A DNA stretch of 7,389 nt from Candidatus Zhuqueibacterota bacterium (GTDB lineage Bacteria; Zhuqueibacterota; Zhuqueibacteria; Residuimicrobiales; Residuimicrobiaceae), in the NCBI GenBank assembly GCA_016934435.1, contig JAFGSU010000447.1, positions 1 through 7,389 on the forward strand. Direction: 5' to 3'. A model generated the notes under the pieces. It ran no database searches. It was not told the DNA's origin and saw only the letters and a list, made by a program, of their open reading frames with translations. This document shows positions 1-5,811 of the stretch, one piece after another; the stretch's first letter is position 1; every line of letters begins with the position of its first letter. The position numbers were made by a program, and so were the translations under genes.

Positions 1-1115
1 ACATCCCAGTCGCCGGCATTCCAGCGGGTAAAATACAGCGTGGCGCCGTCGGCGGTCCACTGAATGTCGCGTTCATTGGCGAAAGGCGTGGAGATGAATC
101 CGGGAGCGAACAGCGCCGGTTCATCGCCGGGTGGCGTTTCGCCGAAGTATGGGCCGGTTTTAATGGACGGCGCGCTGATGCCTCTGTCGCTGATATTTTT
201 TAAAAACGCAAATATCGAGGAATCTTTATCAGCAGCGATATAGTCCATAGCCGTCAGATTAAAGGCGTTTGGATTGTCGACAGGAAGACCGGCTGAGATC
301 AGCGCCGGCACAACCTCCTTGCACCTGCCGGTTACGGCGGCGTGCAGATAACTGCTGCCGTCGTTGGCGGCATACAGGGCAATTTCACCGGCCTGCGCTA
401 TCAGAGATAACGCCGTGCGGCAGTGACCCTGTTCGAGGGCATAGAAAAGCGGGGTTTTGCCGAATTTATCCTGCAGGTTGAGCCGCAAATTATTTTCCAG
501 CATGAATTGCACCAGGCTATCATTGCCCGATTGACAGGCAAAATGCAGCGCCGAGAGGCCGTTGCAATCGATTTTATCGACATTCGCTCCCTTATCCGCC
601 AAGAATCTCACCGCTGACAGGTTGCCTTTTTGCGCCGCCGCATGTATCGGCGTGCCGTCCTCGAAATCGGCGTGATTGATGTCGGCGCCCTTTTCCAGCA
701 ATAGCGCCATCACCTCCATATGCCCGTTCATGGCGGCGTAATAAAAGGGCGTGACGGCTTGATTATTTTTTGCTTCCAGCTCTGCCCCCGCTTCAAGCAA
801 GCATTGTACGACCGCAACATGGCCGTTCAGGGCGGCATAATGCAGCGGCGTGGTATTGGCAAGCGTTTTCGATCCGGCATCGGCGTCGTGCGACAATAAA
901 TAGTCGACCATTTCCAGGAAACCACCATTGGCGGCAATATGTATGGGTAGTCTTCCAAACCGGTCTTTATGATGGACCGACTCTGGCTTTTCAGTGATCA
1001 ATTGTTTCAGTCCGTTCAAATCGTTCTTTTGCGCCATCTGCACAATATCCTGCGACCAGCAGGGAGCAACGGATATCAGCAATACCAGCACACACAGGGC
1101 GGATAACATCTTCAT
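1..1115 (-). CDS. Secreted ankyrin-repeat protein with PD40-type propeller start (3' end outside window)
   Basis: This frame is open from the ATG at 1115 to the left edge: 371 codons without a stop. Residues 1-21 form a signal peptide (MK, then a hydrophobic stretch, then PCWSQ); cleavage near WSQ/D is likely, and the proline before the cysteine argues against a lipobox. About eight ankyrin repeats of 33 residues fill roughly 22-310. Clear examples are TPLHYAALNGH (89-99), TPFYYAAMNGH (122-132), TPIHAAAQKGN (155-165) and SALHFACQSGN (188-198). After residue 320 comes GPYFGETPPG...FAPGF and then IQWTADGATLYFTRW, the usual lead-in and first blade of a PD40/TolB-like propeller. Ankyrin repeats bind proteins, so an extracytoplasmic binding or scaffold role is inferred; no catalytic motif is visible. 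The first ATG was chosen because a strong Shine-Dalgarno sits 5 bases upstream; Met3 is an alternative. The gene diverges from the reductase gene at 1654. Confidence 0.88.
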   Translation of the reverse strand, partial: MKMLSALCVLVLLISVAPCWSQDIVQMAQKNDLNGLKQLITEKPESVHHKDRFGRLPIHIAANGGFLEMVDYLLSHDADAGSKTLANTTPLHYAALNGHVAVVQCLLEAGAELEAKNNQAVTPFYYAAMNGHMEVMALLLEKGADINHADFEDGTPIHAAAQKGNLSAVRFLADKGANVDKIDCNGLSALHFACQSGNDSLVQFMLENNLRLNLQDKFGKTPLFYALEQGHCRTALSLIAQAGEIALYAANDGSSYLHAAVTGRCKEVVPALISAGLPVDNPNAFNLTAMDYIAADKDSSIFAFLKNISDRGISAPSIKTGPYFGETPPGDEPALFAPGFISTPFANERDIQWTADGATLYFTRWNAGDWD

Positions 1116-1120
1116 AGAAA

Positions 1121-1127
1121 CCTCCTC
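1121..1127 (-). promoter_or_regulatory. Strong ribosome binding site of the ankyrin gene
   Basis: On the minus strand this reads GAGGAGG, 5 bases before the ATG at 1115. It fixes the start of the ankyrin protein and shows that this organism uses canonical Shine-Dalgarno sites for at least some genes. Confidence 0.8.
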
Positions 1128-1160
1128 ATTTGAATGACTCCCGGCCGCAGTTGATTTGCG

Positions 1161-1190
1161 CCGGAAAAGTATCCGGAACAGTCTACTGTT
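1161..1190. promoter_or_regulatory. Two abutting inverted repeats upstream of the ankyrin gene
   Basis: Bases 1161-1176 are CCGGA, a 6-base spacer, then TCCGG. Directly adjoining, 1177-1190 are AACAGT, CT, ACTGTT. Both have perfect arms. They lie about 45-75 bases before the ankyrin start, where a 5' leader or an operator would be. They could form two small RNA hairpins or bind a dimeric regulator. No known operator consensus was recognised, so the regulatory role is inference. Confidence 0.35.
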
Positions 1191-1464
1191 TGTCGACCCA
1201 TTTTTCAATAATCATTCGCCATTTTTTCCTATCCTTTGCAAGCATAAATGTTTTCATGATTGTGTATACGGATGAATGCAGCAAGAGTTTTCGGGTTTGC
1301 CAAAAAAGATAAAAAAAATTATAGCCAAAAAATTTTTCATCTAACATAGAATAATTTACAAGTGTACTGAAAAAAATACTTTTTTCTTTATTAAATGGTT
1401 AATATCTTATACCAGTCACAACCTGTCATTTTTACACCGATTCAGAGTTTTCAGCAGGGCAAGC

Positions 1465-1480
1465 TGATCCCCCGGGATCA
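1465..1480. promoter_or_regulatory. Perfect inverted repeat upstream of the reductase gene
   Basis: The sequence TGATCCCCCGGGATCA has perfect 7-base arms around two C bases. It lies about 175 bases before the reductase start at 1654. The loop is too short for a full hairpin, which fits a dimer-binding DNA site better than an RNA structure. It matches no operator I recognise, and chance cannot be excluded for one copy. Confidence 0.25.
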
Positions 1481-1653
1481 ACTCCTGGGCGCGGTGTGGG
1501 AATGCAGCGTCTTTTGTAATACCCGAACAGTGGATGTACCTCTCAGCAGATAAGAAAAATAGGTAAGAACCCGCACGGATCCAAACACCTGATTACCGTA
1601 CACTGGTCAGGATACAAATTTTTAGCTGATCGCTTAACCATAGAAAGTCAATC

Positions 1654-2745
1654 GTGAAATACCGGACGCTCGGACGCACCGGATTGCGTGTCTCGATACT
1701 TGGTATGGGAACCATGCGGCTACCCATCGCCGCAGTGCGTCCCGAATTTTCAAAAGCCGTCGCTTTGATGCACCACGCTATGGAGCGGGGCATCAACTTT
1801 TTCGATGTCGGCGACTTTTATTGTCACGGACATTGTGAAAAGGCCTTTAGCCGGGCTTTGGCATCGATGCCCTCTGACCAGATCATTCTTTCCGCAAAAA
1901 ACAGCTCGCATCAGAATCGGGCGCCGCAGTGGCTACACCAGCTTGACCATACATTAAAGGCATTTAAACGCAAAAGTCTGTACGTCTATTTCCTGCATCA
2001 TCTCAGTTTATCAGACTGGGAGGATTATTTTTTAGCCAACGGTTGTGTTGATCAGGTTGTTGACGCCCGCAAGCGCGGACTGTTTCAATATCTTGGATTC
2101 AGCAGCCACGATACGCCGCAGAATGTGGAACGATTGCTGGATACAGACCTGTTCGATGCGGTTATTTTGCCGTTCAATTTGTTGAATCGCCATTATGAAT
2201 CGGTGATGCGGCGTGCCGCGGACAAGGGATTGGGGGTTCTTGCCATGAATCCGCTGGTGGCCGGCGCTCTCACTTCGTCGGCGCTTTACACAGCGCCGTT
2301 TTCAGCATGGTCGCCGGCTGAATTAGCATCACAAGCGTTGAATTATGTCTTGTCGCAGCCGTTCATCCATTGTGCGCTTTCGGGCATGGAGAGCGCCGGG
2401 ATCATCGACGCCAATGTTCAAACCGTGATGCAGCCACGCCTGTCCGCGGCGGAAATCGACCGCATGAATGCGATCATTTCCCGGGATCGCGCCAGGCGAT
2501 ATATTCCCTGCACTGCCTGCGGCTATTGCCTGCCGTGCACACAGGGCATCGACATCGCCGCGGTGATCGAGATATTGAACCAGTATTCCCTCCTGCAAGG
2601 GGAGAATCTGTATCATCGGGACTATGCGCTTCTGGGCGTGCCGGCGGAATGCTGTATCGCCTGCGGCCAATGCGTTGAAAAATGTCCGCAAAAGCTAAAC
2701 ATTCCGGCGTTGATGACCAGGGCGGCGGAACTCTTCGGGGAATGA
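1654..2745 (+). CDS. Aldo/keto reductase-fold oxidoreductase with C-terminal 4Fe-4S domain (COG1453 type)
   Basis: This 363-residue protein starts MKYRTLGRTGLRVSILGMGTMRLP, the typical N-terminus of this family. The AKR barrel covers about 1-275. The catalytic tetrad can be read as D51, Y56 (FFDVGDFY), K82 (ILSAK) and H115 (YFLHH). The C-terminus carries two cysteine clusters: C286, C289, C292, C295 (CTACGYCLPC) and C334, C337, C340, C344 (CIACGQCVEKCP). The second is a standard 4Fe-4S ferredoxin motif; together they suggest one or two clusters. Family members are cytoplasmic redox enzymes, common in anaerobes, with poorly defined substrates; coupling of nicotinamide-dependent reduction to an Fe-S chain is inferred. 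The GTG at 1654 is used because an in-frame TGA lies at 1627 with no other start between; the ribosome binding site is weak (AGAAAG). The length is normal for the family. The HemN-like gene follows after 171 bases in the same direction. Confidence 0.95.
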   Translation: MKYRTLGRTGLRVSILGMGTMRLPIAAVRPEFSKAVALMHHAMERGINFFDVGDFYCHGHCEKAFSRALASMPSDQIILSAKNSSHQNRAPQWLHQLDHTLKAFKRKSLYVYFLHHLSLSDWEDYFLANGCVDQVVDARKRGLFQYLGFSSHDTPQNVERLLDTDLFDAVILPFNLLNRHYESVMRRAADKGLGVLAMNPLVAGALTSSALYTAPFSAWSPAELASQALNYVLSQPFIHCALSGMESAGIIDANVQTVMQPRLSAAEIDRMNAIISRDRARRYIPCTACGYCLPCTQGIDIAAVIEILNQYSLLQGENLYHRDYALLGVPAECCIACGQCVEKCPQKLNIPALMTRAAELFGE

Positions 2746-2754
2746 ATCGGCCAT

Positions 2755-2772
2755 TGCCGGTTGATTCCGGCA
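2755..2772 (+). terminator. Small hairpin after the reductase gene, without T-tract
   Basis: TGCCGG and CCGGCA pair perfectly across a 6-base loop, starting 10 bases after the reductase stop. No run of T follows, so it is not a canonical intrinsic terminator. It may stabilise the 3' end of the transcript or be incidental. Confidence 0.3.
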
Positions 2773-2806
2773 GAAAGGTCATTGTTTGGAGAAAATCATA
2801 AAAGAC

Positions 2807-2845
2807 TGTCATTGCGAATCCGCCGGCGGCGGATGAAGCAATCTC
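2807..2845. repeat. REP-like extragenic palindrome (CATTGCGA...GAAGCAATCTC type)
   Basis: ATTGC (2811-2815) pairs with GCAAT (2838-2842), and ATCCGCC (2818-2824) pairs with GGCGGAT (2828-2834) around a GGC loop, with a small internal bulge of GA against GAA. From memory, this layout (GTCATTGCGA, variable stem, GAAGCAATCTC) resembles extragenic palindromes repeated in many unrelated bacterial genomes. It sits in the spacer between the reductase and HemN-like genes and could form a stable hairpin in a joint transcript. Only one copy is in the window, so repetition in this genome is inferred. Confidence 0.6.
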
Positions 2846-2880
2846 CGCCATGTCTTTGAAAGGCCGGACAGGCGCTGCAA

Positions 2881-2888
2881 AAAGGAGG
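2881..2888 (+). promoter_or_regulatory. Strong ribosome binding site serving an out-of-frame ATG
   Basis: AAAGGAGG ends 9 bases before the ATG at 2898, which opens an 11-codon frame, and 28 bases before the HemN-like start at 2917. The main gene has only GAGG at 2903-2906, 10 bases before its own ATG. The best ribosome site therefore loads the leader frame, not the enzyme. Confidence 0.6.
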
Positions 2889-2897
2889 AATTTTATA

Positions 2898-2933
2898 ATG
2901 TCGAGGCTATTCATTAATGCCGGACCGCATTGA
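2898..2933 (+). CDS. Possible 11-residue leader peptide overlapping the HemN-like start
   Basis: The frame reads MSRLFINAGPH and stops with TGA at 2931-2933, overlapping the first 17 bases of the HemN-like gene in another frame. It has the strongest Shine-Dalgarno in the area at good spacing. Ribosomes ending here would stand next to the ATG at 2917, which suits translational coupling. It shows no run of regulatory codons, so classical attenuation is not supported. The alternative is an indel that separated the original start from the enzyme frame, or an ATG present by chance. Confidence 0.35.
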   Translation: MSRLFINAGPH

Positions 2934-4245
2934 AAAGCATATCGAGCTGGCGGATGCCGAAATTCTGCAAGAATTTAAGCGCATCAGCCGTTTTTTCGAT
3001 GTGCGCCTGCGAACCACACCGGCGCCCTATTTCCCCGGGCCGGAGCATCGGCTGTCGGAAAAAAAGCTCATTGCGGCTTTGCAGGGACAGGCAAACGCCG
3101 CCGCCCAATCCGTCTATCTGCACATTCCTTTCTGTGACGGTCGCTGTCTTTTTTGCGATCTCTACTCCTTCAACGTGCCCGTCAAGCACCGCGCCATGAT
3201 GGAGGATTATGTTCAAATTTTAGCGCGGGAGATTAATGCCTGGGGCCGCCTGCTCACGCGCTCGAGCGGACGCACCACCACCATCCATTTCGGCGGCGGC
3301 AGTCCGATGTTTTTATCGCATGGACAAATCGAACACCTCTTGACTGCTGTGGATAAAATATTTCCGATTTCCGCCGACACCGAGATCGCGGTGGAGATTA
3401 CTTCTTCTCAGCTAACCGACGACAATATTAAATTTTTTAACAGGATGAACATCCGCCGCATCCACGTCGGCGTGCAAACGCTCTCCGATCCCATCCGCAA
3501 AATCATCGGCCGGCGCGAACCGGCCGACACGGTGCGACAAAAAGTGAAGATGCTGACAGCGGGAAAATTCATCACCTCGGTGGATATGCTCTACGGTTTG
3601 CCGCTGCAGAGCATGGAACTGTTTCTCTCCGACCTCGACCAGTGCATCGAATGGGGCGTGGATGGTTTTGCCCTTTACGAACTCAACCTGTCGCCGCGCA
3701 TGCGCCGGCTCATGGCGGAAAATCAGCGTCTGGAGACCGACAAGGTGCAGAATTATTTCATGCTGCTGGCCGGCAACAAAAAGCTGAACCGGGCCGGATA
3801 TGGTAACGTCTTTTTCACCCACTATGGCAATCAACGCGACCACAACCTCTACGCCACCTACCCCATCCGTGGCGAGGATGGTCCGGCGTTCGGAACCATC
3901 GCCGACGGACAGCATGGTCGCTGCTTTTTTCGTCATAAAAAATACAAACCCTACCAGCAAAGCGTTCTGCAGGGCGGGTTGGGCATCGATTACGGCTATG
4001 TGGAGGATGATCATCGCCGCGGGATTCGCCTGTTCGAGGATCAACTCATGTCCACTCATATCAATTCAACCGTCCTGCAGTCCATGACGGATCAATTCGG
4101 CGTCGCTTTCAGCGGTATGTGGGACTTTTGGCTCTACGCCGGACTGGTTGAGAAAGCTGAGCAGGGGGGAGGCTATGTTCTGACCGGCAGCGGTTGCTAT
4201 CTGTTAGCCAATATGCTGGCGCAGGTAAGGCGGTTGCAAACGTGA
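2917..4245 (+). CDS. HemN-like radical SAM protein (coproporphyrinogen dehydrogenase superfamily)
   Basis: This 442-residue cytoplasmic protein has the HemN-type radical SAM core at about 65-280. VYLHIPFCDGRCLFC holds the cluster cysteines C73, C77 and C80; FGGGSP (125-130) is the SAM-binding glycine motif, with S where T is usual; VEITSSQLTDD (159-169), HVGVQTL (183-189) and DMLYGLP (223-229) follow. The C-terminal part (about 375-440) resembles the HemN winged domain. Family members cleave SAM to a 5'-deoxyadenosyl radical and act on tetrapyrroles: HemN decarboxylates coproporphyrinogen III, HemW handles heme, and ChuW/HutW degrade heme anaerobically. GVDGFALYEL (247-256) and the AFGTIADGQHGR region (324-335) feel closer to ChuW/HutW than to true HemN, but that is a weak impression, and the exact reaction is unknown. 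The ATG at 2917 is the only start, because TAA lies in frame at 2896. It follows the reductase gene with a 171-base spacer. Confidence 0.9.
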   Translation: MPDRIEKHIELADAEILQEFKRISRFFDVRLRTTPAPYFPGPEHRLSEKKLIAALQGQANAAAQSVYLHIPFCDGRCLFCDLYSFNVPVKHRAMMEDYVQILAREINAWGRLLTRSSGRTTTIHFGGGSPMFLSHGQIEHLLTAVDKIFPISADTEIAVEITSSQLTDDNIKFFNRMNIRRIHVGVQTLSDPIRKIIGRREPADTVRQKVKMLTAGKFITSVDMLYGLPLQSMELFLSDLDQCIEWGVDGFALYELNLSPRMRRLMAENQRLETDKVQNYFMLLAGNKKLNRAGYGNVFFTHYGNQRDHNLYATYPIRGEDGPAFGTIADGQHGRCFFRHKKYKPYQQSVLQGGLGIDYGYVEDDHRRGIRLFEDQLMSTHINSTVLQSMTDQFGVAFSGMWDFWLYAGLVEKAEQGGGYVLTGSGCYLLANMLAQVRRLQT

Positions 4246-4552
4246 AATCGTTGATAAGTTGCAGGTTACAGGTTGAAGGGTTGACTTGACGATGGCAGCG
4301 GTGCGGAGGGATTAGTATATCTCAGACATCTCATCGCTTTCACACATCGACGCGGCGACGGGTAAAAAGGCGCCGGCGCGCTGCAAAAGAAAGAGGGCAT
4401 TCCGATGGATACAAGCTACCGGGAAGGTTGAAAAAAACTTTTTGGACGGATGAAATGAGCATACGCTCGGATCACATAATAATGGAGGCCGCAGGGGTGG
4501 AAGATTTTTTTCAGCAAGAGCTAAAACGATAAGGCCAACAGGAGCGAAATGA
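4246..4552. other. Convergent intergenic gap, no convincing gene
   Basis: This 307-base stretch lies between the stop of the HemN-like gene and the stop of the leftward radical SAM gene, so it should hold terminators for both. Near 4256-4285 there is a degenerate GTTGCAGGTTACAGGTTG-like run, which looks like noncoding spacer repeat. A GC-rich palindrome (GCGCCGGCGC) lies at 4370-4379; on the minus strand it is followed by CTTTTT, so it is a weak terminator candidate for the leftward gene. Short open frames exist (minus 4312-4599, plus 4455-4532), but none is protein-like enough to call. Confidence 0.5.
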
Positions 4553-5530
4553 CTATATTGCCCGTGTGATTTCCGACCGGTAGAGTATGCGTTTTTCATC
4601 GATGCCGAGCGGCGGCAGGTACAAAAGCCGCATGATGTTTTTCACCTCACGGCTCTTATTGCTGCGATCACCGTCTGGATAGAGCAGATATTCGCTCAGG
4701 CCGTCCGTTTTGCCGTCTTCAAGGGGCTTGAGATTCAGTTGTGCATTCTCCGGCCGCCGCAGGATCACTTCGAGGAAACCCTCATCCGTCAACCGTTCAT
4801 GTCCTTTTTTCAAAATCTCCCCCATGGTCAGCCGGCGCAGCTTCATCTGGTGCTCTTTTTGCTGCAGGGAGCAATTATTGATGCTCATCCCGAGGCCGTT
4901 CTGTCGGCAGAATTGGGCTATTTTTTCCGTATTGGCGAGGCTGTGCACATCATATTTTACTTGCATCTCGTGATTGAGCAAAAATGCATCAGACACGGCT
5001 TGATCCGTGTAAGGGTCTTCCGGCACCAGGATGTATTGATGCAGGTTCAGGTATTTGACGCCGTATTGGTGCAGCTGCGGCAGGACGCCTGCGAGTTTTT
5101 CGAAATCGCGCGGGATGGAGGGGATTTCCACGGTCACGGTTTTAAACAGCCTGGCCGCTTGTTGAATATTTTGTAAAATATCCGGATGATCATACCCGGT
5201 GGCGGCGATGTTGAAGCGCAGTTCGTCGAGACCGGCCTCGGCAAGCCGAGCCATTTTTTCGCCATCGGCCGCCAGGCCGTTGGTATAGGCCCAGTAGTAG
5301 CTGTCCGGTTTTTCCTTTTTAAAGAGGGTGAGCCAGCGCAGCAGGCGATCGAACACCAGAAAGCAATCGCCGCCGGAAAAACTGACGCCGTCGAAATGAT
5401 ATTTTTGCGCATAATTAAGGTTGATTTGCAGGTTCTCTCCAAAGGCGCTGACAATCCGGTCCTCGTTTTTATAGGGCGCCGGACAAAAAGCGCAGCCGCC
5501 TTTGCACAGATGGGTCAAAAAGACGCACAA
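4553..5530 (-). CDS. Radical SAM protein of COG2108 type (related to pyruvate formate-lyase activase)
   Basis: From the first usual start (TTG at 5530) this gene gives 325 residues. THLCKGGCAFCP holds the CxxxCxxC cluster motif (C9, C13, C16). SFSGGD follows as the SAM-binding GGD motif, then GLDELRFNI, VEIPSIPRDFE and KYLNLHQY, which read as later strands of the partial barrel. Near the C-terminus INNCS...KEHQMKLRR matches the late cysteine region I associate with COG2108. Members are cytoplasmic; PFL-activase relatives make glycyl radicals, but this subgroup has no agreed substrate. The TTG is doubtful: it has no ribosome site, it sits directly before the cluster motif, and the same frame continues 26 codons upstream with coding-like sequence and a further CxxC. 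The true protein is probably about 350 residues. The gene converges on the HemN-like gene and lies upstream of neither, so co-expression with it is not expected. Confidence 0.88.
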   Translation of the reverse strand: MCVFLTHLCKGGCAFCPAPYKNEDRIVSAFGENLQINLNYAQKYHFDGVSFSGGDCFLVFDRLLRWLTLFKKEKPDSYYWAYTNGLAADGEKMARLAEAGLDELRFNIAATGYDHPDILQNIQQAARLFKTVTVEIPSIPRDFEKLAGVLPQLHQYGVKYLNLHQYILVPEDPYTDQAVSDAFLLNHEMQVKYDVHSLANTEKIAQFCRQNGLGMSINNCSLQQKEHQMKLRRLTMGEILKKGHERLTDEGFLEVILRRPENAQLNLKPLEDGKTDGLSEYLLYPDGDRSNKSREVKNIMRLLYLPPLGIDEKRILYRSEITRAI

Positions 5531-5608
5531 CCAGCGGCCGTTCTGACAGATGCGGCAGCCGGGGGAGAAGGCAGTGTTACCGGATTTAAGATGGATAGTT
5601 TTGGCCTC
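5531..5608 (-). other. In-frame N-terminal extension of the COG2108-like gene without a canonical start
   Basis: Upstream of the TTG the frame stays open for 26 codons to a TGA at 5609-5611. It encodes EAKTIHLKSGNTAFSPG and then CRICQNGRW, so that CxxC...G directly precedes the CxxxCxxC motif, as in COG2108 proteins. No ATG, GTG or TTG occurs here. An ATG at 5610-5612 lies in another frame and gives MRGQNYPS then stop; removing one base after it would join it to the enzyme. Alternatively GAGAGG at 5604-5609 could serve an ATC start at 5594-5596, with 8 bases between them, but ATC starts are very rare. Confidence 0.6.
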
Positions 5609-5680
5609 TCATTATTGTTATCGGGTGTAAGTTAAATGGTTCTCGAAAGCAATTTAACTTGTATTAAAACAAATTGTTAC

Positions 5681-5710
5681 CCTCACCCTCTCCCGAGAGC
5701 GGAAGAGGGC
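5681..5710. repeat. Extragenic palindrome of the CCCTCACCCTCTCCC...AGAGGG type
   Basis: CCCTCT (5686-5691) pairs with AGAGGG (5704-5709), and CC (5692-5693) with GG (5701-5702), leaving one bulged base. The CCCTCACCCTCTCCCGAGAG wording resembles a spacer repeat I know from many genomes. A single copy is present here; membership in a repeat family is recalled, not shown. Confidence 0.45.
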
Positions 5711-5763
5711 ACTATCTTTTATAGATTTATAGGACTTTTTAGACAGCCTCGGAACTGGATTTT

Positions 5764-5792
5764 TGAGGTTTTTCAGACTTCTGACCGCCTCA
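5764..5792. other. Nested inverted repeats downstream of the propeller gene
   Basis: TGAGG (5764-5768) pairs with CCTCA (5788-5792), and inside it TCAGA (5773-5777) pairs with TCTGA (5780-5784). The site begins 20 bases after the stop of the leftward propeller gene. On that strand it is followed by A rather than T bases, so it is a possible 3' stem-loop but not a standard intrinsic terminator. Confidence 0.3.
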
Positions 5793-5811
5793 TGTTTCCT
5801 CTCCCTCGTTT

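Larger units (their letters stand above)
1116..1653. other. Divergent intergenic region, AT-rich in the middle
   Basis: This 538-base stretch separates the leftward ankyrin gene from the rightward reductase gene, so it should hold both promoters. Bases about 1300-1420 are markedly AT-rich, with runs of A and T and an AT hairpin at 1369-1386 (7-bp stem of GA6/T6C, 4-base loop). A perfect inverted repeat lies at 1465-1480. I could not place a convincing -35/-10 pair, a tRNA or a known riboswitch. The open frame at 1130-1312 on the plus strand has no ribosome binding site and no protein-like composition, and I do not call it. Confidence 0.6.
5609..5811. other. Spacer between two leftward genes
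   Basis: This stretch should hold the 3' end of the propeller gene and the promoter of the radical SAM gene. It contains an AT-rich dyad (CAATTT at 5650-5655, AAATTG at 5671-5676), an extragenic palindrome at 5686-5709, and nested inverted repeats at 5764-5792. No gene is seen; the open frame at 5636-5860 on the plus strand is not protein-like. Confidence 0.5.

Noticed and set aside
423..617. Plus-strand frames inside the ankyrin gene region.
   Set aside because: The minus frame is open over 371 codons with signal peptide, ribosome site and ankyrin repeats; the plus frames are its complement.
1116..1653. A riboswitch or tRNA in the long divergent spacer.
   Set aside because: I found no cloverleaf, T-loop consensus or recognisable riboswitch core; the inverted repeats are isolated.
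3412..4059. Long minus-strand frame of 215 codons inside the HemN-like gene.
   Set aside because: It is the complement of a well-supported gene and has no family motif; long antisense frames are common in such codon use.
4455..4532. Short plus-strand frame of 25 codons (starting MSIRSDHIIMEA), considered as a RiPP precursor next to radical SAM genes.
   Set aside because: It has only a weak GGACGG upstream, no leader/core look, no cysteine or repeat in the core, and it points toward the convergent gene. Proximity alone is not support.
4312..4599. Open frame of 95 codons on the minus strand overlapping the end of the radical SAM gene.
   Set aside because: It starts inside the 3' end of the enzyme gene without a ribosome site, and the residues (many P, S, F, C) look like translated noncoding DNA with no domain or repeat.
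4739..5176. Plus-strand frame of 145 codons opposite the COG2108-like gene.
   Set aside because: It is antisense to the radical SAM gene, whose motifs are clear; no independent evidence of coding.
5186..5635. Plus-strand frame of 149 codons across the start of the COG2108-like gene.
   Set aside because: It is the complement of the enzyme frame and its extension, with no domain and no ribosome site.
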